From: Hyalella azteca
Lineage: Eukaryota; Arthropoda; Malacostraca; Amphipoda; Hyalellidae
Assembly (NCBI RefSeq): GCF_000764305.2
Contig: NW_025930751.1
Span: 248,001 to 312,000 of the forward strand
DNA: 64,000 nucleotides
Reading direction: 5' to 3'
Positions 1 to 12,608 of the stretch are shown here, piece by piece. Each line of letters begins with the position of its first letter. Position 1 is the stretch's first letter. Below the pieces are notes generated by a model. It saw only the letters and a program-made list of their open reading frames with translations, was not told the origin of the DNA and did not search any database. A program made the position numbers and the translations under genes.

Positions 1-2173
1 CGACGGGCTCTATCCCCGAGCCAGGGTTCTGCGGTAGGTCGAGGGCCGACCGCGCTCCTCTCATTCTTTCTAATGGGCTTCAGAGGAATATCGGAGCACT
101 TAATCTGGCTCTGAAACCCATCATTAGTGGGACAAAACAGCCGATTTACTCTCGAAACCCGATCAAGATCAGCATCAAAATGGCGATTATCTGGAGGACC
201 TTGCGAATGACATGGTCTGGGATCAATGGAATTAAGAGGCTTAAATTCGTCTTCAAACTCATCAGGTGCAATTTCATGGTCTCGATTCTCACGGAAAGAT
301 TCAGAAGCCCATATAAAAATTTGCTTTTGATCCCGCGTTTCTGATTCAATCGAGATTCGACGAGAAGTTGTTTCGTCACATTTTCTATCATGATTCATGT
401 CATCTTTCGATGCATCAGGTCGCGGCTGCCTCATGTCCTGGTCAATGTCGAGGTTCATCGCGGCAACCATTTCATCGTCAGCCGGAGACCCGGGACCGAA
501 TGCCTCTGGTATCCGAATATTGAAAGTGTCTAGTGTATGTGCAGGCAGCCGCCTAAGATCTACATCCCCTTTGTTGTCAGAAAGACGTGAAGAACTACGA
601 GCCTGTCTGACAGCATCATTGGAGCTTGCGAGGTGGTGATTTCTCTCTGAAAATGCATCGCTGCTTAGATCGGGTAAATTATTGTGGTCAGAGTACGTAT
701 TTCTTGGGGCAAAAACATTTGCACGAGCACCTGGTAATCTATGACTTGACCTTTCGCCAGCATCTCCTCTGATATATAGAGTCTGATTACATTCACGATT
801 ATTTTCAGACCACGATTCAGAACGACGGTTGAAATTCATATCCCCTTCACTAGACTCACGTCGCTCGGCATCGACACTGACAGCTATTCGTGGGTTTCGA
901 GTTGAGCGATGTAGCGGCACATCTGAACGCGCGTTTGATGAATTAGCAGAACCAGCAGTAATGTCACCCACACCAGACTTGCTAATGACAACGCTAGGCG
1001 TGACGCTCGCCACTTTCCTCTGGTCATGCAGACGGTCAAAAGGTTTCGTGGGCAGAGGTGGTAGTCCGTGGCGATTAGGTTTGTTGCAAATCCTTCCAAC
1101 CGAGACAGGTAGCTCTGGGCACCCACTACCGCGAGCCATCTTGAAGTGCTTGCCAGCGACAGCAGTCCCAATTGCTTGTATGAGATGCGAAGGCACGGAA
1201 GGCTTTCCTTCACAAATTAAAACATTTGTGATAAAACGACTTATTTGCTGGGCTGTGAAATCCAAGGTACTCCGTGCCAGAGCGTTGATGTCAAGACCGA
1301 GATGATCGTCTCTTTCTATATTAGTTGAGTTCTCGACCTCGATGGTAAGTTCAAACAATGAACGTTTCATCTGGTCAATGCGGGCATCGTCCACAGAGCC
1401 TTCAAGCTTTGTTATTTTCTGTTTCAAAAGAGACAGAAGCGCAATATTATCAGAGTCATTAAAAACTGACAGAGGATTACCTCCTCTCTTGAGGAGTTCT
1501 GAAGCTTTCCGGTGGATAATTGGCAAGACCGCTCCTACAACACCGAAGTGAAAATTAAATTCACTCAACATTTTCAAATTTTCAACAACTTTCAAACCGA
1601 CGAGTGCACCTGCGAGAGAAGGGATTGCCGGATATTCGTTTTGAACATGTCTTTCCAAGGGTGTTATCTCCTTACACTCGTCTGATGTAACAATATTAGC
1701 CTTGTAAGCTGCATAATCTGCCTCAATGTCAAGGGTAGGAGTGATTTCTCTCTCGCACGACGTACGCTCGCTCTTTACAACTGTTGCCCGTGTCTCCTCA
1801 TTAGGGGTGCGTTGCACAGGCGTGACATTCTTGTTCAGTAAATTATGTCTAAACTCTTCCACATTGGATGACGAGCTTCCTTTTTGTGACATGAAAGTGG
1901 CATTCGCGGACAGTTTTGGCATAATTTGTGACAATGTCCCGGCCCGGGTCGCTTCTATTTCACAAGATTGACTCACTTCAAGTCGATTAGTATCAGACAC
2001 TTCGCATGGCTGACAATTCCCTGAGCCGGTAGTTTGTGTGTTCAGGCTAGGCTGTTGAAGGTTGGGCGAGAGCGTATCATTAGATGCTCTACGACCAGAC
2101 TCTTCGGCTCGTCCACTGCGCTGCTTAAGAAATTCCTCCTGTCGGCGGAAGACCTCGTCTCGGCTCACATCGT
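1..2173 (-). CDS. Exon 7: 724-codon open frame running off the window edge
   Basis: On the minus strand from the acceptor at 2174-2176 (GTGCACAG) one frame stays open to base 1, in phase with exon 6. It begins DVSRDEVFRRQEEFLKQ. It contains a conserved-looking helical stretch around 1650-1200, with sequences such as SLAGALVGLKVVENLKM and FHFGVVGAVLPIIHRKA, then polar, Arg/Asp-rich sequence. The helical stretch could be a folded domain C-terminal to the zinc fingers; I do not recognise it. No stop or donor is needed before the edge, so the exon may continue outside. Confidence 0.75.
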
Positions 2174-5100
2174 CTGTGCACACGCAATAATATAAGCATT
2201 AATAACAATGAATATTAATTCTAGATACAATCAAGTATCTAAAGCGTTCATGGAAGAATGCTGATTAAAATGAAGCATCACTCATATAAGGAATGTATCC
2301 TCTTGACTGCTGATGGCATATAAATTTTAGGCAAATTTGACACATAATTAAGAAAAAGATTTCCTGTGTCGAAAAACCAACTTTCTGTGTGTCGAAAGGC
2401 ACAGTTGTCCCTGTATGGACAAGAACCAGGAGAGTGTGCCAAGGAGCAGCACAGATAACGCTTGTAGTTCGTGGGGTGGAAGAGGAACTCGAGTTGGTTG
2501 TGAGCAAACTTGCAGTGTATGCCCTGATTACAACATTTCACGTCCCTCCAGCGGTGTTGAAAATGCTGGAATACGTTCCTGCACTTGATGCCCCTGAAAT
2601 AAATTAGTTTTTCAGTGTCCTCATAGCGGCTATCGTGTGATGACCTGTTAGTTCAGGAAACATTTATTGCAGCCTTCGTTACCAGAATTCTGGCAAAATT
2701 TTAATCTTGATAATTTCTTGAGAGCTCTAAGTTTTATGCAAATTGTTTTGGTGAAAAATTTTCAGGTGCAACAGTCATCGGAAAAGGAAACGAGAATGTA
2801 CCGTATAATCTTCTTCAGAGGCAAAATAACTATTAACAACGTTCAAATCGTTCTCTTGTAAAAAAATGCATTCTATGAGGGAGAAAAAACCAACCTGTAG
2901 GTGCGGTAGTCGCGTATGAAATCCGTTTCATCGTGGAAATATGAACATGATGGCAAGCGGCATGAAGACTGGTCGGGACAAAGGACTTTCTTGAACTTCA
3001 GCAAGTTGATTTGCACCTCTGGGCAATATCGGAGCAAGACATGAGAACCAATAGTTCCTTAAGAAATTACAAGGGCACATAATTAAGAATATTTATGACA
3101 CAAAATGAGTACCTACCATAACACAGAATCAATCACGAATAACACCATTAACTATTACCTATTATAAAGATTTGACAAAGCAAGAGCACAACGCACCTGG
3201 GGGTGGAGTGTGAGATTCAGTCAGGCTAAACTCAGGTTGTATGGTTGGTGACGCAATAGGAATGGGAGAAATGATGCTGGTGGCAGACGTGCTGCAAGGT
3301 GCAGAACTTCTGATTGCAGCCGAAGTCTTGCCTAGACCATGCAATACTCTGCCAGAAGCTTCAGGACTAACGTCAGTAGCAGGGCAGTTAGAGGACACGA
3401 GAAGAGTATTAGAGTCATTTTCATTTACGCGATCAGGAACAGAATTTGTGACGGAGACTTGTGAGGTAGGTAAGGTATCAGGAGCAGTGGTTGTTCTATA
3501 ACTTTCACCTTCTCGTGCGGAGAGACTACTGAAGCATTCATCAAAGGTATAGTCATCGTCCTGGAAACTCTCATTGAAAGAATCGTCAACATTTTCTAAT
3601 TCTACAACAGGAACAGATCTTGGTTCTTCTTTGATAGCAGATGGTTCAATATTCTCAAATTTTGATATAGGCGGAAGGAGAGCCGAGATTTGGTCTCCAA
3701 ATGAGTCAACTAATCGTGCAGCATCATCAGCAGTGCTCTCTGAAGACATGAGAGGCTTACGGTCTTCTCCTAGAGCATCACCAAAGTCAAAACCTGGTAG
3801 ACAGGATTCTTCACACGAGTCCACAGGTTCACTTTTGATCCGAACGCTACTGAAGTCACTTTCAGCTTGCAGATTTGTTCCAGTGTCTTCATTATTTTGA
3901 TTCCTCCCATCTTCTATATTTCTCTTGCTTCCGCCTTCAATATTTGAATTGCTTCCATCTTCAAAAATTTTCTTGCTTCCGCCCTCAATATTTTTATTGT
4001 TTCTTATACTTGTTCCCTTTTTTGAAGCTATCATCAAATTTCTTTGCAACACTTTCAAGTCAGGCTTAATATCAACTTCTGCAATGGGGTTAGATGTCCC
4101 TTGTGTGGGTAGCCTTTGCAAGCTCTGAATATTATCAGCATTAGATGAAACTATGTTTGTCAAACTATTCTGAGATGTTGAGTTATTTGAAAGTTCTGAT
4201 GTTGTGACATTGGGCAAACATGGAATTGTTTCAGCAACACTGGTTGGCACACTACTCTCCAGTGTAACAGACATATCGGTGAAGTTCTGCACATCCATTC
4301 CTGTGGAATACTTTTCTACAGACAAATCTGAATTAGTGACAGCATTTTCAAGGATGGGAGGCAATTTTTCTGTCACAGCCAAAGGCACCTCATCACTTTC
4401 TCTGGACTGGTAAATAATTTTGGTGACATCTTCAGAAATATGGGATGTTGAGTTCCTTTCAAGACACCTCGTTGTCTCATCAATTAACTTGTTTTTGCTA
4501 GGAGCTGTTTGCTCTAAAGATGTGCAGGTAGTGGATAGGTTTGATGATGCAGCAATGCATTCTACTGATGAAGAACACGGAGTGTCCATAGCTATATGCT
4601 CATTTTGATTAGCAACAATTTCATTATTAACAACAGGTGTTTGCACTAGATCATCACCCTGTTGCATGGTCTCACAAAGCCCGATTATTGAAGCTAATGA
4701 CTGATCACCAATGTCTTGTTCAGTAATAGGCTCTAAAGATGAAGAATCAGAGACTTTTGTGAGGCATTTAGCCATTGACCGTGTCTTACGTCTCGTTACA
4801 ACACCGCAATTCTCTTGAAGTTCATCTTTCTTGGCAGCAGGCTTGGTTTTTTTGCGGCACATGCGACTTCGAGGGTTCTTCCTTTTCCTTGGATTAGCAC
4901 TGCCCAGTGTACTTTTTCTATTGACTAAGACACTGCAATGGTCATCTGAAATAGAAGTGACTGTAGCTACAGGAGTAACGGTGTTATCAACAAAAGCTGA
5001 AACACTCTCATTACTGCTCGGTGGGATGGCAGGCATTGTTTTACTGCTGCCAAATGTTGGATTAACATCCTCGCTAGTAATAGAGTTTGTGGGGGCTGGA

Positions 5101-8100
5101 ATAACCAGTTTCCCTTCATCATTATTAATGTGGGAGCCAATTTCTGAATTGCTGGATGAGGTGGCAACAAAGACGTTCTCGGCGACTGACCCAAGAGGAG
5201 CCACAGAACTTGACGTCGAACTCTCGCCACCAACTAATGCACAGGCATCAGACACTACCATTGGCAATTCACTTGTACAGGAGGTTTGAGGCAAGGGAGT
5301 GGACGCATCAAGAGATTCTATCAATGGAAGCGATGAAATGAGTCCAGATGAATCTGAAATCGAGAAAATTTTTAATAAAAGTACAACCAGTAGCAGTAAG
5401 GTACTACACTTTCTTGGATACATTCTAAATTATCTGCTGGTTAGTCAGTATTCAACATAAGCAAATGACTGACAATTAGTGCCATAATGCTACTGGAAAC
5501 ACAATAGACATTCACACATAAGATGATAGCACAAACACAAAATGTCTTCCAACTATCATCCATCTCAAATGATTTGGGACATTTTCTGCCTGAAAAAGAT
5601 AAGTATAAAAGAAGTATTTACTTACTAGACTTTAGATGGCTATAGGCTGGAGGTGGTGTGAAGGATTGAAAACCTTCATTAACTAAGAAGGTCTGAATTG
5701 ACTGCAGACACTGGACTGTTACGTCGCTGTGAAGGACTTCTGGAGGCAGGGCTGTTTAGAAAGAGAACTTCTATTGCATCCTCACTCAAGATCACAGAAT
5801 AATATATACAAAAATTATTCAAAAAATTAAAGAAATACACATCATACATTTAGGTTAACATCTGCTAAACAGATCTTAAAAAAGTAAAGTTCACTATTAT
5901 TTCATCATATAATCTACCTATCATGTTAAGTAGCCATCATCACGAGTTTGCAATGGCCAACAGAAAGAGGTGCATTGACCATTGTTAAAAACTTCAATTC
6001 ACTGGAAACAGTAAAGGGTTTCTTATAAATATTCAATTTCATGCTTATCAGAATGAGATAATGAAAACCTAAGATTTGCATAAAGATTTGACAATAAAAG
6101 AAGTGAAATGCTAGTTGAACAAGTTGGGACACTCCCCTTCTTTTGATGAAGCAGACCAATATTTCATGGTTAATTGTGTTCTACAAGATAGGCTTTCCCT
6201 AACTGTAGTCCCTTCTTGTCTCAACTGCAGTAACATTTCTCAATGCATTTGCAGTTAAGAATATCAGGAGTAAGCTTAGTATTTTACCTAGAAAGAGTAG
6301 AATCATACCATTTTCATTTTAATGCAGTTGTGTTTCTAGATTTCATAATTACCAAAAACACTTGACATTCAAAAAAATTATGTTGCTAATAACTGGTTAC
6401 TATTCATAATAATTACTGATAATTCAACAATAATCATTTAATTTTAAAATTTTCTTAAATTAAAGGATTAACCCAATGTCTCATACCTTGTGGTACTGCA
6501 AAATTTTCTAGTAAATAAAATTTTCAAAACTGCGAAGGGTTGCATGAAAATTTGTTTGCCATGCATTCAAGCCTTTCACCAAGTCCAGGCCTCACTATTG
6601 ACAACTTTCAACGTCAGTGCTATTACAGCACTGTTGCAAAGATGGTCTTTAGAGATGTGAAAAAAGCTCTTTCCCAAAATTGCGCAATATAGGTGAGCTA
6701 TAAATATTATATTATATTATATTATACTAATTTTTGCAGATTCTGGGGGAAATGCAAGTTAACAGATATGTATGCAAAGTTATATGTAGTTAGCTGAAAT
6801 TATTCAAATAAATCTCAGACACTGTGCTAAATTTTGTATTGGGTTATGTACAGTGGTACCACATGGTACTGCTAGGAGGATTTGAGTGCAAATATCTTTC
6901 AGTATACATTTTGTGGGTTTTGCTATCTGAATGAAATTTAAAGCAATCTAATTATACCAACAATGAAAATGACATATTTTAAGAACAATGTGATGGTCAT
7001 AACCTCCCTGGAGATGACATATAATAAAAACCAAAATTGAAATTGAAGCAACAATGTAGATCAGCTAGATCTGGGCTCCAGAAATGAATTTGCATAAGGA
7101 AATTATCAACTGATGTAACAGATACTCATTCACTTGAGTCCTTAATTGATGAGTGGAAAAGAGCAACATTGGAAGAGTTAAAGAATACATTTGAGACAGA
7201 ATAGCGGCAGCTGTAACCAATGGAATTATTCTGAAGCAAATAATATAAATGCATATTCGGATTATTACTCAAGAGACCTGTTGAATAACTTGAATTATTT
7301 GTGAACAAGGTTATTATTTTGCTGCACATAAAGAATGAAATGACCAGTGAGGAAATACAAAGAAATTGGCCTGATTTGACTGAGGAAATTTACAAACAAA
7401 GAGTAATCATTTTAATATTGCTATTTAGTGTGTATAATCTTCTTTTTAGTAAGGCGTATTGGTGGAAGTTAGCAGATATTTTTAACTAAGCAGTTTCCAT
7501 TGCAATGAAGCATGACAGACTTGATAACATTATGAAATTATTTTATTGCACTGCTGTTAATTTAGAAAAATTGAGGCTCTAATTAAACAACTTTCATGCC
7601 TTGAGGCATCTAATTATACAACATTTGAGAAGCAAACTTGTGTTTCACTTATTCCCAACCTCAAAATTATCTCAGGACAAGTCAATTGAAAAACTTTCTT
7701 TCTCAGATGGAATGGGTTACATTTCAAATTAAGTTTATTTGTCCTTGAGGAGTCTCCAATGGCTGTTGACTCTAAAATCATCTGAAGAACATTCACTTTA
7801 TACTCCATGTTCCACTCTAATGGACATATAAAGTTACCTAAACCATTTTATCTCTCTCCATCAAGTTTGAATTTCCAAAATCAGACTTTCTCAACAATGG
7901 CTGTCCAGGGATTTTTGAGATTGTACAAATATAAATCAATTCCTTCTGACATAGAAGCTGGTCCTCTAGCAGCATTATTTTTTTATTCAATAGTTTTATT
8001 AAACCAAACATATTGTTTAATAATTCTTTATGTCCATAAATTTCTGGCAAAATCAGGACTTGAAGCTGCCTTGCAACAATCAATCTCTAATGTTTCTATA

Positions 8101-10927
8101 ATTATATAGGATCTACGACAAGTGTCCAGAATTCCCTAAATTTGATTAATGCGGTTACATAGCCGATTTATTATAACAGCTTGAAGTAATTTAGCAGTAA
8201 AATTACATTTACCTATCAGTTAATAAAGGAATTGAAATATATTTTTCTATTCAACTTGATGTTTTTATAAGAATGACAACTTAAATTCAGCAATGTCCTA
8301 GAGTTCTTGGATGTAAAAAAAAAATAATAATACTAACAACTGAAGATAAAGTGCTTTTCTAATAGTTATAAACTATCCAAGTTGATAGGTAGTTAAGGCT
8401 TTCTACATTTTAGATTATTGTGCTTTTAGTTGTAACACCTTCCACAGAAACTTGAAATAAATACCTATATTAGAAAATTGATAATATGGAAGCATGCTGA
8501 TCAACTCTCCATCAGTTAAAAAAAGTTAATGCAGATCCTTTGTATCATAAAAGATGTTTATAAAGCGAGATGATTTTGCATCAGAAAATTTATAAATTTT
8601 TTCCTTGAACATAATTTAAAATGAATGTGATACCGGTAGCAATTTCATGACACTCAACCATAGACAAACTTCAGCTGTCAATAACAACTCCAGAAACAGT
8701 CAAACTTTTGGCAGTTTATAAGAGCATGCAGTCCCAAATGCCACAAACCTAGTAGAGCAGTAGAGGCAGAATCATTGCGAGGTGTGACACTGAGTTTTGT
8801 CATGCCAAGCATGGCACCATTGAGCACCTCAACTGCTAACCCTGCTGCAAAACTCCCTTGAAGGCACACCACACTCAGGCCAGCTGCACATTGATAAAAT
8901 ATTCATGAATAAAATGAATGTTGAAAGTGAAATTAGTGATGAGACACATTTTGCATTAAACCAGCGGCAACATCATAAGTCATCACCCAATTCAGAAGAA
9001 AAAAAATTAATATTTAAGATAACTTGATTGCTCAAATCAAACTAAAATTCACATTGAAGATAATTCATTCAAAATATAATTCATCAAATGAAAACAAATA
9101 AGAATGACTCACAGATACTACATATAGGTACCTATGGCAGATATAAGATACAAATACTAGATACCGGTATACAAAATTTGTAATAGGTATACATGGCAAA
9201 TTATGTATATACCGGTACATCGGCGAAAGAGACATGGCAAATTATGTATATACCAGTACATCAGCGAAAGAGACATGGCAAATTATGTATATACCGGTAT
9301 ATCAGCGCAAGAGACATGGCAAATTATGTACCTATATACCGGTACATCAGCATAAGAGGACAAATTCCAAATTCCTGCAGTATATCTTACCATTGGGTTG
9401 CAGCTCATTACCATCACAATCTTCCCAGTTGAGTACCTTGCCACAGAAGCCAAAAATCTTGATGATTTGAGCACTTGAAAGCAGAGGGAAGAAGTTGACA
9501 AGTTGTAGCTCCACACATTGAGAGAGATCACCAAAAATCATGTCAAAGAAAGAATCACTAGGAGCAAATAACATTGCATCTTCTTGCAGAGCTGGCTCTC
9601 CCATGCAATCTTCAAATAAATTTTCCACACTTTTTTCAATTTCTTCTGACATAATAGGTAAAGCATCAGCAGCAGAGGAGTCCAAAGTTTCAGTTTGCTG
9701 AAATTCTTTAGAATTGATTGGAAGAGAAGAATCTAGTTCAAGTGAAGCTGATGCCATTTCAGAAGTAGACAATGAAGAAGTGTGCATACAAGCCATATCA
9801 GAAGCCACCAAATTAACACAGCTTTCATTAATTATGTTGAAGGAAGGAGATAAAGTTGAAATTGTTTGAATATTGGAATATGATTGGGTAGAGGATGAGC
9901 TCAAAGAGTCTGTTTTAGAATGATCACTTGATGCAGCATTGGTGCAACCAACCTTCAAGGAGAAATCGGTTGCTTCAGTTGAAAGAATGGCTGAAGGTAT
10001 ATCTCCTAATTTCTCTTTCTTTATTTTGCTTGTTCCAGAAAAACTCGGACGAATCAATTCAATTTTCCGTTTCTTTGATCTTGTTAACAAATTAATTTTT
10101 GGGGAGTTTGGATTCAGACTGGCAATTTCTGGTTTTTTAATTTCCAAGCTGGTTTTTGGAGCTTCCATCAGTGATTCTTTAGTCAATAAATTAGATTCCA
10201 GAGGAGAATCTTTACAAGAAACATTCAATGAGCTCTCAGCATCTGTTTCTTCAATCTCCTGCTTAATGACCTTTTCAGGCCAAGGTATAGGTCTATGAGA
10301 ATGGATCTTGCATCTGCCTTTAGACTTTGTTTTTTTCAATGGAAGCTTAGAAGTTTGTTTCAATTTAATGGTTTTCTTCAAATTACATTCCTTCCTAACC
10401 AATTTCAATTCTAAAGATGTCCTCTTGATGTCAGGTGAATTTTCAAAACCTTCAAATTGATTCTCAAATGAGCTGTCCACATGGCCACTATCAACTGTGG
10501 CTGATTTCTTAGACTCTAATTGTGTGGAATTCTTTTCTTCATTAGGAGCAGAGCTTCTGGGTACTTCAACATTTTTGTGCTCAATTTTAAGACAACTTGT
10601 TCTCTTAATAGGAAATGCAGGTTTTTGACCTCTTCTGCAAGATCTTCCAGACACAGTTGGCATAGGCATTCTACTTGATGACTGATGGGACATAGCAGCC
10701 CAGTGACGTGGAACATTAGACTGACCTAAGCTGAACCGTGTGTTATTAAATAAAGATGGTTGCACATGGACAGGATGTGGACCAAAGTGATGGAATCCAG
10801 GCACAGCATTTCTAGGTGGACCTCCTCTTAATTGTTGTGCCTGAAAGAAACCTGTATTCCCTTGCAATAAACTTGAGTTAGGCATAAAATTAGGATTGTT
10901 ATTGCCAGGGAATCTTGGATGGCGCAT
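1..10927 (-). CDS. Large RRM-like / triple CCCH zinc-finger protein, 7 exons, 3' end outside window
   Basis: Exons on the minus strand: 10927-9391, 8883-8749, 5751-5626, 5353-3197, 3018-2895, 2593-2382 and 2173-1. Each junction has AG/GT signals and phases agree (1,1,2,1,2,1), giving about 2,154 codons before the frame leaves the window. Residues ~472-550, across exons 1-2, resemble a degenerate RRM: a strand like VELQLVNF, a helix, then GSFAAGLAVEVLNGAML. Residues ~1325-1425 hold three CCCH fingers. The rest is Ser/Thr/Asn-rich and probably disordered. RNA binding is inferred from these two modules. I do not recognise a named orthologue. ATG 10927 is the first Met that begins a plausible exon; 13 further in-frame codons precede it and an upstream exon is possible. 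Confidence 0.8.
2382..3018 (-). CDS. Exons 5-6: unkempt/TZF-type triple CCCH module
   Basis: Exon 5 (3018-2895) carries finger 1, C-x5-C-x4-C-x3-H (CPDQSSCRLPSCSYFH), followed by DYRTYR, which is completed across the intron (AG|G). Exon 6 (2593-2382) carries finger 2, ending CNQGIHCKFAH, then FHPTNYKRYLC, then finger 3, C-x8-C-x5-C-x3-H ending CPYRDNCAFRH. The linker pattern of finger, D..R.Y.Y, finger, FHP..YK..C, finger is typical of unkempt and plant tandem CCCH proteins that bind RNA. Family membership is inferred from spacing, not from a search. Both exons end at very similar donors (GTTGGTTTTT). Confidence 0.85.
5752..8748. other. Intron 2 of the CCCH gene, nothing recognised
   Basis: About 3 kb of AT-rich sequence between phase-matched exons, with a short TATTA run near 6705-6725. 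Short open frames here lack coding character. No mobile-element ends were recognised. Confidence 0.5.
9192..9358. repeat. 41-bp minisatellite, 4 copies, in intron 1 of the CCCH gene
   Basis: The unit begins CATGGCAAATTATGTATATA and recurs at 9192, 9233, 9274 and 9315, exactly 41 bp apart. The last copy ends about 30 bp from the exon 1 splice donor (9389-9390), inside the intron. Unlike the arrays in the other two genes it does not include the donor itself. Confidence 0.9.
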
Positions 10928-12604
10928 CTTGCAGTGTAAGACTGGCACTTGATGATAATAACACAAACTAAATTAAGCCATCAATTCAAAATGCAAAGCG
11001 AGAGCCAAATAAGTAAATTCTTGCGGAACTGCACAAGTCACAACATAGCCAATTGGTTAAGTTCTGAAAAATAGAAAAAATATTATGAAGCCAGTTGCCC
11101 AAATACCTACATTGACTTGTCAATCACATGTTAAGTTCACAAGGATTGCAATTTCCATGTGAATTATACAGTAAATTTTTTGACAACTAATACAAGTAAA
11201 GGATAAAAAAATGTGGCTCAATTGTGAAAATGTAAATCAAAGCTGAACATAATTAAGTAATGTGTGAAGAATTAAAAAATCACAAACAATTCAAATTCAG
11301 CCAGAACCAACTGGATTACCTACACTCCATCATGGCAGTCAGCAGCTCATGGTTAAAGCATCAGAAGGTTAGTTTTTCATTACAAATTGGATCTTCTAAT
11401 ATTTATTGCAAATTCAATAAGGTTGGCTAACATGAACTTCATTAGAAACCTACAAGTTTTCCAATGCTTTCATTGATATCTTTAAGTCATTTATTATCTA
11501 AAGTTAATAACAATGTAAGGTACTGAGCTAAGTATCAGAGAAGTAGTACCAATCCATCTAAATAATGAAAGAATAAAACAAGTGTTAGCACTACTATAAG
11601 ATTAATGCCTGAATATAATTTGGCTGATCCTGATTTCAAACTCAGAAGAACTTTTTTTTGGTGGTTTGAGTAATAAAAATTGGGTGGTAATTCTATCTAA
11701 TGTTAATCAATATGTTGTATTTTGAAAATATTCTTCATTTGAATTTATGTACCAGATATACAGTGTAAAATTCACAGAAGAAATAAAATTAGATTGGCTT
11801 TGAGAGAGTTTTGGGTGGTGAAAATCCAGAGTGAAGGTTGATGCAAAGTTAGGATTGTGTTTATTACCAGATAATCTTATTAGTTGAAATTTGACTGGCA
11901 ATTTTGTTTTTTTAAGTCTCAGAAATTAATGTCACCATCTAATTTTCAAACATGGAACCAATAATTGAACAACCATTGTATATAAAAATTTTGAAGGCCT
12001 ATTAAGACCAACAAGAGTCATATTCATTCTGTTAGATTACTGTAAATAAAAAGATTTCAAGTGAAATTGGGTTTTATTTTAATAATCACAGAACCCTATG
12101 TAATAATGAAGGCTTGATGCATATACTTTTAAAAAACTAGATTGAAATGAAGTAAAACCACCAAGTACCAGGAAATCCTAATGTTTCTGTCAAGAAGTAA
12201 AGTAATCATGCAATGAATGGAAATGTATAGATATGTATTTACTAATATCAAATCAATTCAGGATCTTTGACAAGATTTATTAAGGGACTAGTGATGTATG
12301 TTTTTCACACAGATAAATGTGCACTTCTTTAAAAAATTTGTAAATATTGTTGCAGGAAGATGTGCCAAAGTTTTTTATTCATCTCAGAGGCTAATCTATC
12401 ATGATGCTCTCCAACCAAAATTGATTTACCTGGGATGATGGTATTTTTACAATAAATTCGTTAAAATAGGTACATTACATTACATTACTTTAACACAAAT
12501 TTCTGCTTTCATCAATTATTTATGCAGGGTTATTTTATATGATGGATTAAATTTAATAAATTTCTATTTATCTGGGTTGAAATTTGTATTGAATAATTTA
12601 CACA
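10928..12604. other. AT-rich spacer upstream of the CCCH gene
   Basis: No coding exon, repeat array or transposon end was recognised. It probably holds the promoter and any 5' untranslated exon of the minus-strand gene, but no specific element can be pointed to. Confidence 0.4.
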
Positions 12605-12608
12605 TTAA

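Noticed and set aside
4831..5289. 152-codon plus frame with hydrophobic start
   Set aside because: Antisense shadow of the large CCCH-gene exon; no introns or homology of its own.
5354..5423. Hydrophobic signal-peptide-like N-terminus (MYPRKC then LLLLVVLLL) on a 753-codon frame
   Set aside because: It is intron sequence: a pyrimidine-rich acceptor ending TTTCAG precedes DSSGLISS at 5353, and the phase matches the upstream exon at 5626-5751.
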